Notes: generated from the sequence alone by a model not told the origin. A DNA stretch of 64,000 bases from Bacteroides nordii WAL 11050 = JCM 12987 (GCA_000613465.1 BAJA01000005.1:62001-126000), one strand, 5' to 3'; shown: positions 32,606-42,263, counted from the first letter of the stretch. Program-made: numbers and translations.

Positions 32606-34597
32606 TTATTGAATTCTGATTAGTTTCACATCTTTTCCCGGGATGGTAATGGCTTTACTCAGGTCAATCTCCGCTCCACTCCAAAGTTCTTTGGCGTTAA
32701 GAGTTTCTGCAGGATTGAGACCTATTCTTTCGAGCGGTACATTCACGCTCATTTCTTCTTCTCCGTAATTGAAAACTACGTAGTAAAGTGTGTTATTATC
32801 CTGTCTCATGAATTGATTCTCGGAATTAGTTCCGATACCCTCTATCGGACGGAAGGATACACCGTTGGCAATGAGATTGACGTCTTCATTCGTCAGATAT
32901 TTGGTTGCACGTTCCTTACCTTCTTTTGAGCCGCCTTCACTAAAATCGTCACCTGCAATGTAGAGTCCGGTGATGACAGCTGAGGTGATTCTTGCACGGT
33001 TTTCTCCTTCGGTGGCATCCTTCAACACCACGTGGTCGGCATCATTATATTGGTAAACACGGTCAATCCACCATCCGTACGAAACGGCATTCATGGTATA
33101 TTCCGTATCTTTTATCTTGTTCCAGGCATCGCAGGCAATACGTCTTGACTGGGCATACTGAGCTGGGAATATCGGTGAGATGGAAAGGTTGATATACATA
33201 TCACCAAAGTACTTGTTCAGTAAAGCCATTCCGTAGTTATAGCCCTGTATACCTGTCTGTATTTCGGGGTTATACCAATGATCTGCTTCCATAGCTCCAT
33301 GCGTCATGAAGTCCATCTTTACATATTCAAAACCACAACGGCGGAAGAGTTCGGATGTTTTCTTCATTTGTGCTTCTATTGCCGGATGGGTAGGGTCTAC
33401 GGCATAAGCGCCGTCCAGTTCCTGTGGCTGGCCGTTTGCATACAAGTATACATCTTTATATTTGTATTCAGGTGCATCATGCAGTACGTTTTCAGCTTGT
33501 CGGCCCCAGTCAGTGAAAGGAGTCCAGTATACACCGGCAATCTGTCCGTTTGCTTTGCAACGGTTAACAAAAGCGGTCAGTTCTTGCTCTGAAAAACTGT
33601 TCCAACCGGAATCCAGCCCGATATATACGGTATTGTCTGTATTACAGAAGTGGTTGTTTTGAAGATTGTTCTTGAAGAAGTCCGAAACTTCCAATGCTTT
33701 GGGGTAAGTAAGCCCGAACTGCAATACTCCCCAGCTGTTCCAACCGCAGGGTACTGCTTTGTCCCATGCTTTGGGAGGTGCTATCAGAGCATTGGCATCG
33801 GCATACTCTTCCAGTCCTGTGCGCCAATCGTCAAAAAGTCCGAATAAAACTAACGGTGATTTAATGCTTTTACCCTTTAGGGCACCGTGTGGCTTGGAGT
33901 CGCGTGTCAATTCGTCGGCAGCACCTCCGTAGCAGATCAATGATTTTAAATTGTTGGCGTCTCCGGATTGCATTTCGATGGCTGTTTTCCAGTTGTCGTG
34001 CTCTATAGAACCTACAACAAAGCCTTTTCTACTCTCATTGTTGAAAACAGCTGTGACTTCGTAACTGGTTAGTTTATCAAAGGTGAGTGGATGCGACTGG
34101 TAGCGTACCCATTTGTCGTTATCGAAAGGAATGAACAGAGCTCTATTGGTTCCCTTATCCAATAGCTGCGGCATCTCGTCTATGTTAATTGGGGCCATAA
34201 GGTTTGATTCCACTTCGGCTGATTCGCCGTTCAGCGTGAACTCCGTCAGGAAGTAGTTTTTACCGGGGATGGGGTAAAATTGTTGTTCCATTTGTGGCAG
34301 ATCTTTTCCGGTGTAAGTGACCTTGACTACCGGTATTTGCCCGAAAGCATTTTCCACTTTCTCTGTGGTCATCCGGACTTTGGTGTAATCTTTAGACGTA
34401 ATTGTATCGCCATCGTACAGGAAGGAGGCGTACAAGCCGTTCAGGGAATAGTTGTCGCCAGCTTTAATATCAATGGTATTACTTTGCTTGTTGTATTCAA
34501 AAGTCCACTGATCCAGATTGATTTTCGTGTTGCTGCAAGAAGACAGGCAACCAACCACGAGAAAGTTTAGAAACAGATATTTAGTAAAGCTTTTCAT
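32606..34597 (-). CDS. GH36-like (clan GH-D) glycosidase lipoprotein
   Basis: 663-residue paralogue of the catalytic half of the neighbouring giant protein, without propellers. The lipobox is CLSSC with Cys21, so it is probably anchored in the periplasm or outer membrane. GWNSWGVL lies at 285-292, the proposed nucleophile Asp429 in EYVKMDFMTHG and the proposed acid/base Asp490 in SRRIACDAW. The C-terminal beta domain ends at SKAITIPGKDVKLIRIQ. The two genes are 12 bases apart and probably arose by tandem duplication, with one copy acquiring binding modules. Alpha-galactosidase is the default call, but related clan GH-D families have other specificities. Confidence 0.85.
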   Translation of the reverse strand: MKSFTKYLFLNFLVVGCLSSCSNTKINLDQWTFEYNKQSNTIDIKAGDNYSLNGLYASFLYDGDTITSKDYTKVRMTTEKVENAFGQIPVVKVTYTGKDLPQMEQQFYPIPGKNYFLTEFTLNGESAEVESNLMAPINIDEMPQLLDKGTNRALFIPFDNDKWVRYQSHPLTFDKLTSYEVTAVFNNESRKGFVVGSIEHDNWKTAIEMQSGDANNLKSLICYGGAADELTRDSKPHGALKGKSIKSPLVLFGLFDDWRTGLEEYADANALIAPPKAWDKAVPCGWNSWGVLQFGLTYPKALEVSDFFKNNLQNNHFCNTDNTVYIGLDSGWNSFSEQELTAFVNRCKANGQIAGVYWTPFTDWGRQAENVLHDAPEYKYKDVYLYANGQPQELDGAYAVDPTHPAIEAQMKKTSELFRRCGFEYVKMDFMTHGAMEADHWYNPEIQTGIQGYNYGMALLNKYFGDMYINLSISPIFPAQYAQSRRIACDAWNKIKDTEYTMNAVSYGWWIDRVYQYNDADHVVLKDATEGENRARITSAVITGLYIAGDDFSEGGSKEGKERATKYLTNEDVNLIANGVSFRPIEGIGTNSENQFMRQDNNTLYYVVFNYGEEEMSVNVPLERIGLNPAETLNAKELWSGAEIDLSKAITIPGKDVKLIRIQ

Positions 34598-34644
34598 GTT
34601 GTGAAGATTGTTTTATTGTGAGACTGTTGTAATCAGTCTCTTGT

Positions 34645-35142
34645 TTATACTAATTGAAATTTGACTATTGATAGATTTTCCTTCTGAAAGGAATATTTGG
34701 CACATAAGGAGGTTAAGGTAGCATCTCCCAATAATAGTGTGCCACAAGGAAAAGGGCGTGGATAGGGCTTTTGGTAGTTCTCTGCTGTCAGTTTCAGATA
34801 TTCCGAGAATTCGTTACTGTGATAAATAGAGGGTAAGCCGGTGAGATTTGTTTGCCCCTTGGTGAAAATTTCATCGAAAGTACCTATCTTTTCTTTGTTG
34901 TTTTTGGCAATGCGTATGTCCCAGACGTTATTATGACCGAAGTGCAGACAAATGGCATCGGGACGGGTTGTTACTACTACTCCCAAAGTACCGTTTCCTA
35001 ACAAAGCTCCTTCAAAGAAACCGGGAACAGGTTTGTCTGTAATAATAGGATGCTTAGCAGCTATTTTCTGTGAGTCGATGGCATGTGTAGAGATGCTTAT
35101 TAAAGATAAAATGCCGACTATCAGATAGTGTGTCTTTCTCAT
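34645..35142 (-). pseudogene. Truncated GH95-like glycosidase N-terminus
   Basis: A 165-residue frame with an intact signal peptide (to about THA-ID) carries GFFEGALLGNGTLGVVV and CLHFGHNNVWDIRI, as at the start of large GH95-like alpha/alpha-barrel glycosidases. It continues through YPRPFPCGTLLLGDATL and then stops. Members of this group are normally above 700 residues. Only 47 bases separate the stop from the next gene, and no frame there continues the family, so the catalytic barrel is deleted rather than hidden by a frameshift. The family call is from memory of motifs and is moderate. Confidence 0.6.
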
Positions 35143-35165
35143 AATAATAGGTTTTAGAAACTGAA

Positions 35166-35210
35166 AAAAGGAACTGTCCCCAATATAGCTGAAATGAAAC
35201 AGTTCCTTTT
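35166..35210 (-). terminator. Terminator after the FG-GAP protein gene
   Basis: Perfect 12-base arms AAAAGGAACTGT (35166-35177) and ACAGTTCCTTTT (35199-35210). Read on the minus strand the hairpin runs into a T tract at 35164-35169. It lies 34 bases past the stop at 35244 and ahead of the truncated gene, so the first gene of the block can be expressed alone. Confidence 0.7.
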
Positions 35211-35243
35211 CTTATAATAATATCCTGAAAAATCTATTTTACC

Positions 35244-37274
35244 TTATTTACCTACTTTATAGGTGCGTCCTCCGGTTGTGATCAGATAGATACCGTTTGA
35301 AGAAACTGGAATCACCTTGTTTGCTTTATCTTTTGTTACTACTCTTCCAAGCATATCGGTTACTTCAACATCGAGGTTACTGTCTGCTCTTACGATAAAG
35401 CCTTCTTTAACTGTTTCGATGCGAACGTTGTTGGCTACTTCGCTCTGAGCAATACCGGTATCTTTACCAAGTAATTGAGTTGTGAAAGTACTTGCACCTT
35501 GTGCCTGATCGATGGCCTGTACACCAACGGTGTAGCTATAACCTTCGGAAGCATCTACTTTCATAGAATATGATTTCAATACACTGCGTACACCTGTCTG
35601 ATAGTCAGTAATCACTTTCAAACGTCCTGTTTCCGGATTGGCTGGGATAATCATTGAAATCTTTCCGGTATTGTTGTTTTTTACATAAACATTGTAGAAC
35701 AACGCCTCTGCAGGAGTTACATCATCGGTAGCGTCGTCCCAAGTTACAGTCAACATACCCTTTTCGATTTTGGCAACAACATTGGTAGGAGCAGTAGGAG
35801 CTTGGTTCACGAAGTCGGATGTGTTTTTGAACATGGCAACTTCATTTGAAGCATTACCATCCACTCCGAATGCATCTAATTTACCGTCATTAGAGAAATC
35901 GGCAATAACAAGTCCGCCCTGACGTTCGCCGGCGTTAAATACTTCTTTTACGCCTCCGAAGTCATATGTATTATTGTCACGTTGGTAGAGGATACCACTA
36001 AAATATCCCTCCTTATTCGTATATCCCATAAGTGCGGCATCAAGTTTACCGTCATGATTCATATCTGCAAAAGTACCAGTAGGTACTGCTCTTACCTGTA
36101 AGAAACCTGAAGTTTCCATATCTACCGGAGTAAAGACAAGGTCACCTTCATTCATGTAGATTGTTCCTCCGCCGGGAGTTGGTGCACCATCACCCAATAT
36201 GATAAGATCCATTAGGCCGTCTCCATTCAAGTCTTCTACAAAAAGAGTGATATCATAACCTCCCTGAAAAGTATCATTATCAAACGGTGTCACATCCAAG
36301 AATGCAGTACCTTCATCTATATTCTGATAGATTCGGATTTCTTTGCCGGACTCTCTAAAGCTACCATCTTTATTGTCCGCATATCCGGTACAAAAGATAT
36401 CCAGCCAACCGTCGTTGTCAATGTCTACAAAAGCAACGTCACCATGACTTATTGGTTTAAAATTACCATCCAAACCCTCTTCCCCGTTGGTTTCTGCTAT
36501 TTTTTGTATAGTGAAAGTTCCGTCACCACCATTGTTTTTGTAAAGTTCAACGAAGCGTCTTTTAAGGCGTTCCGGATCGTAGTTCGGATTTTCCGGGTCG
36601 TTACTCTGATCTTTGTTTTCACATCCCATGAGCAAAACGTCAACAAAGCCGTCTTTGTCATAATCACCTATAGAGATACCAGTAAGATAATCTTCATTAT
36701 GTGCTTGGTTGAGTCCGTGATTTTCTACTAACTTAAATTTGTAGTCGTTTTCCGGTCCCTGATTTTCAAGAAGCATTAAATATTCGGATTCATTGGTTAG
36801 GAAGTTGTGTTCTCCTTTTCCTCTTATAATAAGGTCCAGATTTCCGTCATTATTGAAATCAAGGAAACGGAAAAATGATTTTGTACTTACCGGCAGATTG
36901 ATAAGGTCTTCAACCGGAGTTCCCGGAGCGTCAGGATTATCCTCTGTTCCTGCTTCGTGTTTGGATTTTGCTGAAATAGTAAAATTGCCATTCCCGTCAT
37001 TCTTTATTACAATGGCTGCACAAAACCATCCTCCGACATCAAACTTACCGTCTTCAACGTAATCTTTATGACTTTGTCCACCCATGATGATATCCATAAA
37101 ATCATCATTGTTAAAGTCGCCTACGGCAGGGACGGTACGGTGTGTAAAAGGTAACATAGGATTATCTCCGTTACTGGACATTATTTTATCGAATGTTACT
37201 TGTGCTGATGCTCCGCAGGTCATTAATAGTGATAGAGCGACCGTACTTTTCTTTAAAGAGAAAATGTTCTTCAT
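35244..37274 (-). CDS. Secreted seven-repeat FG-GAP propeller protein with FN3 and C-terminal tail
   Basis: 676 residues from ATG 37274 (MKNIFSLKKSTVALS; the frame upstream to 37322 overlaps the promoter). The signal peptide ends near GASAQVTF. Seven calcium-loop repeats follow: DFNNDDFMD, DFNNDGNLD, DYDKDGFVD, DIDNDGWLD, DLNGDGLMD, DMNHDGKLD and DFSNDGKLD, spanning about residues 30-480. They fit one seven-bladed propeller. An FN3 module (APTAPTNVVAKI, FYNVYVKNNNTGK) comes next, very like those of the GH36-like giant, then a short beta-rich tail (VTDMLGRVVTKD, GIYLITTGGRTYK) of the type IX kind. No catalytic domain is seen. A surface glycan-binding role is an inference from its place as first gene of the enzyme block. 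Confidence 0.82.
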   Translation of the reverse strand: MKNIFSLKKSTVALSLLMTCGASAQVTFDKIMSSNGDNPMLPFTHRTVPAVGDFNNDDFMDIIMGGQSHKDYVEDGKFDVGGWFCAAIVIKNDGNGNFTISAKSKHEAGTEDNPDAPGTPVEDLINLPVSTKSFFRFLDFNNDGNLDLIIRGKGEHNFLTNESEYLMLLENQGPENDYKFKLVENHGLNQAHNEDYLTGISIGDYDKDGFVDVLLMGCENKDQSNDPENPNYDPERLKRRFVELYKNNGGDGTFTIQKIAETNGEEGLDGNFKPISHGDVAFVDIDNDGWLDIFCTGYADNKDGSFRESGKEIRIYQNIDEGTAFLDVTPFDNDTFQGGYDITLFVEDLNGDGLMDLIILGDGAPTPGGGTIYMNEGDLVFTPVDMETSGFLQVRAVPTGTFADMNHDGKLDAALMGYTNKEGYFSGILYQRDNNTYDFGGVKEVFNAGERQGGLVIADFSNDGKLDAFGVDGNASNEVAMFKNTSDFVNQAPTAPTNVVAKIEKGMLTVTWDDATDDVTPAEALFYNVYVKNNNTGKISMIIPANPETGRLKVITDYQTGVRSVLKSYSMKVDASEGYSYTVGVQAIDQAQGASTFTTQLLGKDTGIAQSEVANNVRIETVKEGFIVRADSNLDVEVTDMLGRVVTKDKANKVIPVSSNGIYLITTGGRTYKVGK

Positions 37275-37319
37275 AATCTTTACTTTTAAATTGGTTAATA
37301 GTTTTAAAAACTGAATGCA

Positions 37320-37327
37320 CAAATGTA
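37320..37327 (-). promoter_or_regulatory. -7 box of the minus-strand enzyme block
   Basis: The minus strand reads TACATTTG, a full TAnnTTTG match 46 bases upstream of the ATG at 37274. The surrounding 12 bases GCACAAATGTAG (37317-37328) recur inverted at 37420-37431. Confidence 0.5.
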
Positions 37328-37395
37328 GCGTAATGGTTTATTAAGGCTGTCGTTAAATGTATCGATAACTATAATAAATGTAGAAATTTTCGGCG

Positions 37396-37428
37396 TTTGA
37401 GTGGTTTGTAGTCCATTTTCTACATTTG
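37396..37428 (+). promoter_or_regulatory. Complete promoter facing a gene-free stretch
   Basis: TTTG at 37396-37399 and TACATTTG at 37421-37428 are 21 bases apart, the full Bacteroides -33/-7 arrangement. The next 775 bases on this strand hold no credible gene, so a non-coding transcript is possible. Confidence 0.45.
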
Positions 37429-38120
37429 TGCTATTAGGTGAGAGTTTTGTTGTATTCTGTCTTGTGCTTGAAATGCGAAATTCTTATGTGGAATAGAACT
37501 AAAATGATTTTAGAGTAATGTTTCGATGGGTATGGAATATGAAATTAGCTAATATAGATATCTCTGTACGATCTATAGAGTCTGTATGTCGGGCACGCTT
37601 TGGTAGCATACAGAATATGCCTTAGCTTCATGTCGCTGATGTGAAATTTTATATTGGTGATTTTCTTTGCAGTGCTGAATCATACTGCTGACAATAGTTA
37701 TATGATAGGAATTACATTCAGCATAATCTCAAAATTGTAGTTATTTCAGAAAGTAAGATGACGCAAAAGAATAGGTGAAGCAGAAGTTGGCATGTTGAAA
37801 ATATGATACAGATTTATGATTGCTTAATATTCTGCAAATCAATATGTTATAGTATCCGTTTTTTCCTCTACGAGAAACGGGTCGATTCTCTACGACAATC
37901 GAGGCGTTTCTCGTAGAGGATCGAGGCGATCTCCGTAGAGAAATGAAATGAAAGTCTATAAGATTGACAACAGGTATAAAAGATAATTAAACTGATTTGA
38001 GTTTGTTGTAGCGAAAAAAGAAAACAGGAATAAAGACATAAAGCAGCTTGTTCTATTATCAAAAATAAGCCTGATATAGATATCCTTTAAATACAATTTA
38101 CTTTGTTTTTAAAGGCTAAT
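37429..38120. other. Gene-free stretch with a complex palindrome
   Basis: No frame with coding character is visible on either strand; the only 60-residue frame (37868-38062, minus) is formed by the palindrome. The stretch lies between the start of the enzyme block and the 3' end of the second regulator. It holds the nested hairpins at 37864-37942 and is otherwise A+T-rich. A small RNA driven by the promoter at 37396-37428 would fit here. Confidence 0.4.
37864..37942. repeat. Nested palindromes built on CTCTACG
   Basis: Perfect 16-base arms TCCTCTACGAGAAACG (37864-37879) and its complement (37905-37920). Inside, TCGATT pairs with AATCGA (37882-37887/37897-37902). Alternatively TTCTCTACG (37886-37894) pairs with CGTAGAGAA (37934-37942). 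Two mutually exclusive folds are therefore possible. The TACGAGA core is shared with the array at 63.15 kb. Confidence 0.75.
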
Positions 38121-38183
38121 ATAAAACGGTAAATGAGCCACAACAGATAAGTTATATCCACTGTGGCTCATTCACCGTTTTAT
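38121..38183 (-). terminator. Terminator of the second HTCS gene
   Basis: 22-base arms 38121-38142 and 38162-38183 with one mismatch (ATAAAACGGTAAATGAGCC side), 21 bases after the stop of the minus-strand regulator. The outer ATAAAACGG/CCGTTTTAT ends supply T-rich flanks on both strands, so it may work in both directions. Confidence 0.7.
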
Positions 38184-38203
38184 AACAAACTATACCTTTC
38201 TAT

Positions 38204-41200
38204 TTAGCTTTTTCCTGCTTTGCTACTTTTTGCAAACTCTTTGGGGGTCATACCAAATTGTTGAAAGAACATCTTACCGAAATAAGACGGAGAGTTAATT
38301 CCTACCATAAAGCAAACTTCTGCTATTTGATATTCACCTTCCTGTATCAGTTCTGCAGCCTTTTTCAGTCTGATTAGTTTGATAAACTCAATAGGGGAGA
38401 GTGAGGTTATCTGTTTTACTTTTCGATGGAGTCCTGAACGGCTCATATACAGGTTGTCAGCAAGATATTTCACATTTAGTTCCGGGTTAGCAAGATCATG
38501 ATTTATTATCTCGATGATCTTGTTTAGGAATTTCTCATCGTTTTTACTCACTTTCATCTTCTGTACCGGGAAGAACGGTTTATTCAGGAATGCCTTTTTC
38601 TCTTTTTCCCTATTTTTAAGCAACATATTAATATGTTTATACAGATAGTTGAAAGCCGTAGGCTTTTCGATATATGCATCTGCGCCTATCTCAAGACTTT
38701 TCATTTTACTATCCATATCCGTTTTGGCAGTAAGCAGCACAAAAGGTATCTGAGCAAGGTCTTCGTTTGATTTTACGTTCTGACACAGTTCCAGACCATC
38801 CATTTCGGGCATCATCAAATCACTCAGAATGATGTTAATGTATTTCTCGTTTAAGACTTTCAGTGCTTCAACTCCATTTGTTGCAATGTAGACATTGAAA
38901 TATTTTTCCAAGCGTTCTGATAGATAGCTTCGAACCTCCGGTTCATCTTCAACTATCAGTATGCTGTTTTCTTTTATTTTCGGTTCATCTTCTCCCAATT
39001 CTTCGTATTCTTCAGTGTCGGAAATAACAGTTGGAGGAGTATTCTGTTCGATGAAAGTTGTAGATTCACTATCCTCTTCCTGTTCCTTTTCCTCTGTATG
39101 TTGTTCGTCTGCATTGATGCTGATTGGAATAGATAAAATAAACGTGGTCAGGGAGGCGGTAGTATCAAGTATTAATTCGGCATTATTGAGTTTTGCCAGA
39201 TTACTGGCGAGAGACAATCCTATTCCACTTCCGGGAATATTGGATACCTTCGTTGTACGGTAAAATGGTTCAAATATCTTTTTACTCAGATTGTCCGGGA
39301 TAGGAGCACCGTCATTGATAACGCGTATGTGAGCGATATTATCATCTGTAGCATACAAGTCTACTTGAATTGTTTTATTTGAATATTTTAATGCGTTGTT
39401 TATCAGATTACTGATTATCTTAATGACTGATTCCTGATCTATATTGGCTATCAATACATCGTCAGTAATGTGAAGTGTAAGTTGTTTCTCTTTTTGCTCA
39501 AACGTGAGTTGGAATCGATTTATGGTTTTGGTTACCAGATTGTTGAGATTGGTATTTGTGGGATTAAGTATAAATTTACGTTCATCTATTTTACGGAAAT
39601 CGAGTAACTGGTTGATTAGATCAAGCAGACGTTTTACATTTTGTTCCATAATACGCATGTTCTTTCTGATGGCTGGCGGATCTATTTCATTCTCTTCCAA
39701 AATAGCCTCGAGTGGGCCGTTGATTAGAATAAGAGGAGTTCGTATTTCATGTGCGATATCAGTAAAGAATTCTATTTTAGCATTATATATATCTTTTTCG
39801 CGTTGGTTGTCTGCTAAAATCTGTTTCTGTGCATACCGTTTCTTTTGTGTGCGGTCATACAGATAAATAAAGGTAATAACCCCTATTAGAAAGAGGAGGA
39901 TATAACAATAGGTGGCTATTGTGCTTTGCCACCAGGGGGCTTTAATAAATATTTTAATAGATGTTTCATTATCCCCCCATTCACCCAGACTATTGGTCGC
40001 TCTGACACGGAAAGAGTAATTGCCTGGGCTAAGATTGGTATAGGATACACTACGGTTATCATTTGTGATAGTCCAGTCTTTGTCAAAGTTCTCCAGTTTA
40101 TAAGAATATTTATAATTACTTGATGAGGAATAACTGAGCGAAGCAAATTCAAAACCAATACTGTTCTGGTCGTGATTCAGATGGACCTCATTTGTGTAAA
40201 TAATACTGTTGGTAAGTGGAGATCCTTTCTCGTTTACTTTTAATTCTTCGTTAAATATCAGTAACTTGGTAATATAAAGTGGAGCTGTGACATGAGGACG
40301 TTTAATGTTGTTTGGATCTACGGCCATTAGCCCGTTGATGGATCCGAAATATAACTTTCCAGACCGGGTTCTGATCCCTGACTTATAATTGAATTGATTG
40401 TTATTGATGCCATCTTTTTCGGTAAATACCTGGATTGCTTCCGTCTCGGGATTAAAACGTACCATGCCATGATTGGTACCAAACCATAGTAGCCCTTCAT
40501 TATCTTCTATTATTTTGTAGGCAACGTCATCGGGTAATCCTTCGTTTTTGGAGTAAGACTTGAAACTATTTGTCTCTTTCATATATTTGCATATGCCTCC
40601 ACGGTCTGTTGAAAACCAAAGATTTCCTTTTCTATCCTCAGTAACGCTACTCACAGAGTTAGAACTTATGGTATTGGGATCTTCCTGCCTGTAAATATAA
40701 TGCTCAACTATTTTATCTGTTGCTCTTAACTTAAACACTCCATTTCCCATCGTACAAACCCATATATTACCTTTTGAATCTTCGTATATGTCAAAAATGA
40801 AGTTGTATCCGAATTCATTATGACGCTCAAATTTCAGGTTGTTTTTATCACTGGAGTAAACTCCCCATCCATTTCCTAACCAGATTGTTCCTTTTCTGTC
40901 CTGATACAATGCCCAAATACTTGATTCGTCAATATCCAATTGTTCGGGGCTGAGATGTTTTCGGGTTTTAGTTTTCAGGTTATAGATATCTATTCCGTTT
41001 TTGAATAAACCCACCCATATCTCGTCTTGATTTTCTATAATGGCCTGAGGAATAAACTGAGTACCTCCTGTTGGAGTAATTCTTTCAAAAGATTGCTTTT
41101 TAGGATCAAAGACTGATATGCCATTGTCTTCGGTACATACCCATATCTTTCCATTCTGGTCTTCTTTCAGATCACGTATGATTCTTCCATCGATAGAGTT

Positions 41201-42253
41201 TTTTTGTTGGCTGGGGAGATATCTATCTATAGTCAGTGTTTGAGAAGGAATGTAATTTACTCCTCCGAATACAGTACCAATCCATATTCCATTCTCATTA
41301 TCCTGATACATAGCGTAAATTTTGTTGTCGGTCAGACTATTACCTATCATCGGATCACTGCGGATTAATTCAGTTTTGCCAGCATCTTCATCTATTATAT
41401 AGATACCCTGTTCAGTACCGACCCATAATTCATTATTGAACACCTTGACATCTCTGATTATTTTGTGATGGACATCGGCGGCATTAACTACAAAAAATGT
41501 GTTATTGTTGTAATCGTATTTTTTTAATTCTCCCTCGTGTACACCCAATATAATATAATCTCCGTATTCGCAGGTACTGTATATCATGTCATTTTTGATG
41601 GATATACCATTCCTGTCTACGATATGTTGCTCGAATTTATCGGTTTTAGTATTGTAATGATACAAGCCGTCTTTATTGGTTCCTATCCATATTTCACCGG
41701 ATTTCAGAATCGTAATACATTGTGGGTGTTTAGAAGCCTGATTACTTGCAATAATAAAAGGATAGTGTGACAGGCTATTGGTATCAATGTCAAATCTGAA
41801 CACCCCCTGGTTAGGTATTATTATCCATATCCTTTGTTCTTTATCTTCCGCTATCTGGGCTACCCAATCGGATATACCTACTCCGGTCTCTGTAGTGATG
41901 TTGAAGTGGCTGAATTTTTCCGAAAGAGGATTATAGATGTATATGCCACGGTCCGTACCTACCCATATATTTTTGTTCTTATCTTCAAATAGGGCAGAGA
42001 TGTTATTGTTGCCGATCCCTCTTTTTTCATCGTAACAATTGTATATTCTCACTTTCTTTCCATCAAAACGGTTTAGTCCGTTTTTAGTTCCGAACCACAT
42101 AAAACCTTTGCCATCTTGAATGATTGTTTTAACATTGTTCTGAGATAGGTTTTGAGCCGAAGTTACATAGTAATTTTTGGCCAGTGTCTGACAATATACG
42201 TTCAGAAAGAGAATGTTACAGATGAATAGTAATGGAATACGTATTTTATTCAT
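38204..42253 (-). CDS. Hybrid two-component system regulator (HTCS)
   Basis: Intact 1349-residue protein. A signal peptide (to about 21) is followed by propeller repeats (FMWFGTKNGLNRFDG, IWVGTDRGIYIYN, LWFGTNHGMVRFN) up to about 690, a Y_Y_Y domain, and a membrane helix near 775-800 (YCYILLFLIGVITFIYLY). Then come HisKA with the acceptor His at about 835 (DIAHEIRTPLILI), an HATPase (GSGIGLSLA), a receiver with the acceptor Asp at about 1145 (SDLMMPEMDG) and an AraC-type DNA-binding domain ending at the C-terminus. It probably binds an oligosaccharide in the periplasm and activates a nearby locus. It lies between the minus-strand enzyme block and the divergent FAS1/SusC/SusD operon, so either or both may be targets. 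It differs enough from the first regulator to sense another sugar. Confidence 0.95.
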   Translation of the reverse strand: MNKIRIPLLFICNILFLNVYCQTLAKNYYVTSAQNLSQNNVKTIIQDGKGFMWFGTKNGLNRFDGKKVRIYNCYDEKRGIGNNNISALFEDKNKNIWVGTDRGIYIYNPLSEKFSHFNITTETGVGISDWVAQIAEDKEQRIWIIIPNQGVFRFDIDTNSLSHYPFIIASNQASKHPQCITILKSGEIWIGTNKDGLYHYNTKTDKFEQHIVDRNGISIKNDMIYSTCEYGDYIILGVHEGELKKYDYNNNTFFVVNAADVHHKIIRDVKVFNNELWVGTEQGIYIIDEDAGKTELIRSDPMIGNSLTDNKIYAMYQDNENGIWIGTVFGGVNYIPSQTLTIDRYLPSQQKNSIDGRIIRDLKEDQNGKIWVCTEDNGISVFDPKKQSFERITPTGGTQFIPQAIIENQDEIWVGLFKNGIDIYNLKTKTRKHLSPEQLDIDESSIWALYQDRKGTIWLGNGWGVYSSDKNNLKFERHNEFGYNFIFDIYEDSKGNIWVCTMGNGVFKLRATDKIVEHYIYRQEDPNTISSNSVSSVTEDRKGNLWFSTDRGGICKYMKETNSFKSYSKNEGLPDDVAYKIIEDNEGLLWFGTNHGMVRFNPETEAIQVFTEKDGINNNQFNYKSGIRTRSGKLYFGSINGLMAVDPNNIKRPHVTAPLYITKLLIFNEELKVNEKGSPLTNSIIYTNEVHLNHDQNSIGFEFASLSYSSSSNYKYSYKLENFDKDWTITNDNRSVSYTNLSPGNYSFRVRATNSLGEWGDNETSIKIFIKAPWWQSTIATYCYILLFLIGVITFIYLYDRTQKKRYAQKQILADNQREKDIYNAKIEFFTDIAHEIRTPLILINGPLEAILEENEIDPPAIRKNMRIMEQNVKRLLDLINQLLDFRKIDERKFILNPTNTNLNNLVTKTINRFQLTFEQKEKQLTLHITDDVLIANIDQESVIKIISNLINNALKYSNKTIQVDLYATDDNIAHIRVINDGAPIPDNLSKKIFEPFYRTTKVSNIPGSGIGLSLASNLAKLNNAELILDTTASLTTFILSIPISINADEQHTEEKEQEEDSESTTFIEQNTPPTVISDTEEYEELGEDEPKIKENSILIVEDEPEVRSYLSERLEKYFNVYIATNGVEALKVLNEKYINIILSDLMMPEMDGLELCQNVKSNEDLAQIPFVLLTAKTDMDSKMKSLEIGADAYIEKPTAFNYLYKHINMLLKNREKEKKAFLNKPFFPVQKMKVSKNDEKFLNKIIEIINHDLANPELNVKYLADNLYMSRSGLHRKVKQITSLSPIEFIKLIRLKKAAELIQEGEYQIAEVCFMVGINSPSYFGKMFFQQFGMTPKEFAKSSKAGKS

Positions 42254-42263
42254 TATATATGAT

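Noticed and set aside
37868..38062. Small minus-strand gene of 64 residues in the gene-free stretch
   Set aside because: Its start lies in A+T-rich sequence and its end is formed by the palindrome; there is no ribosome-binding context or family resemblance.
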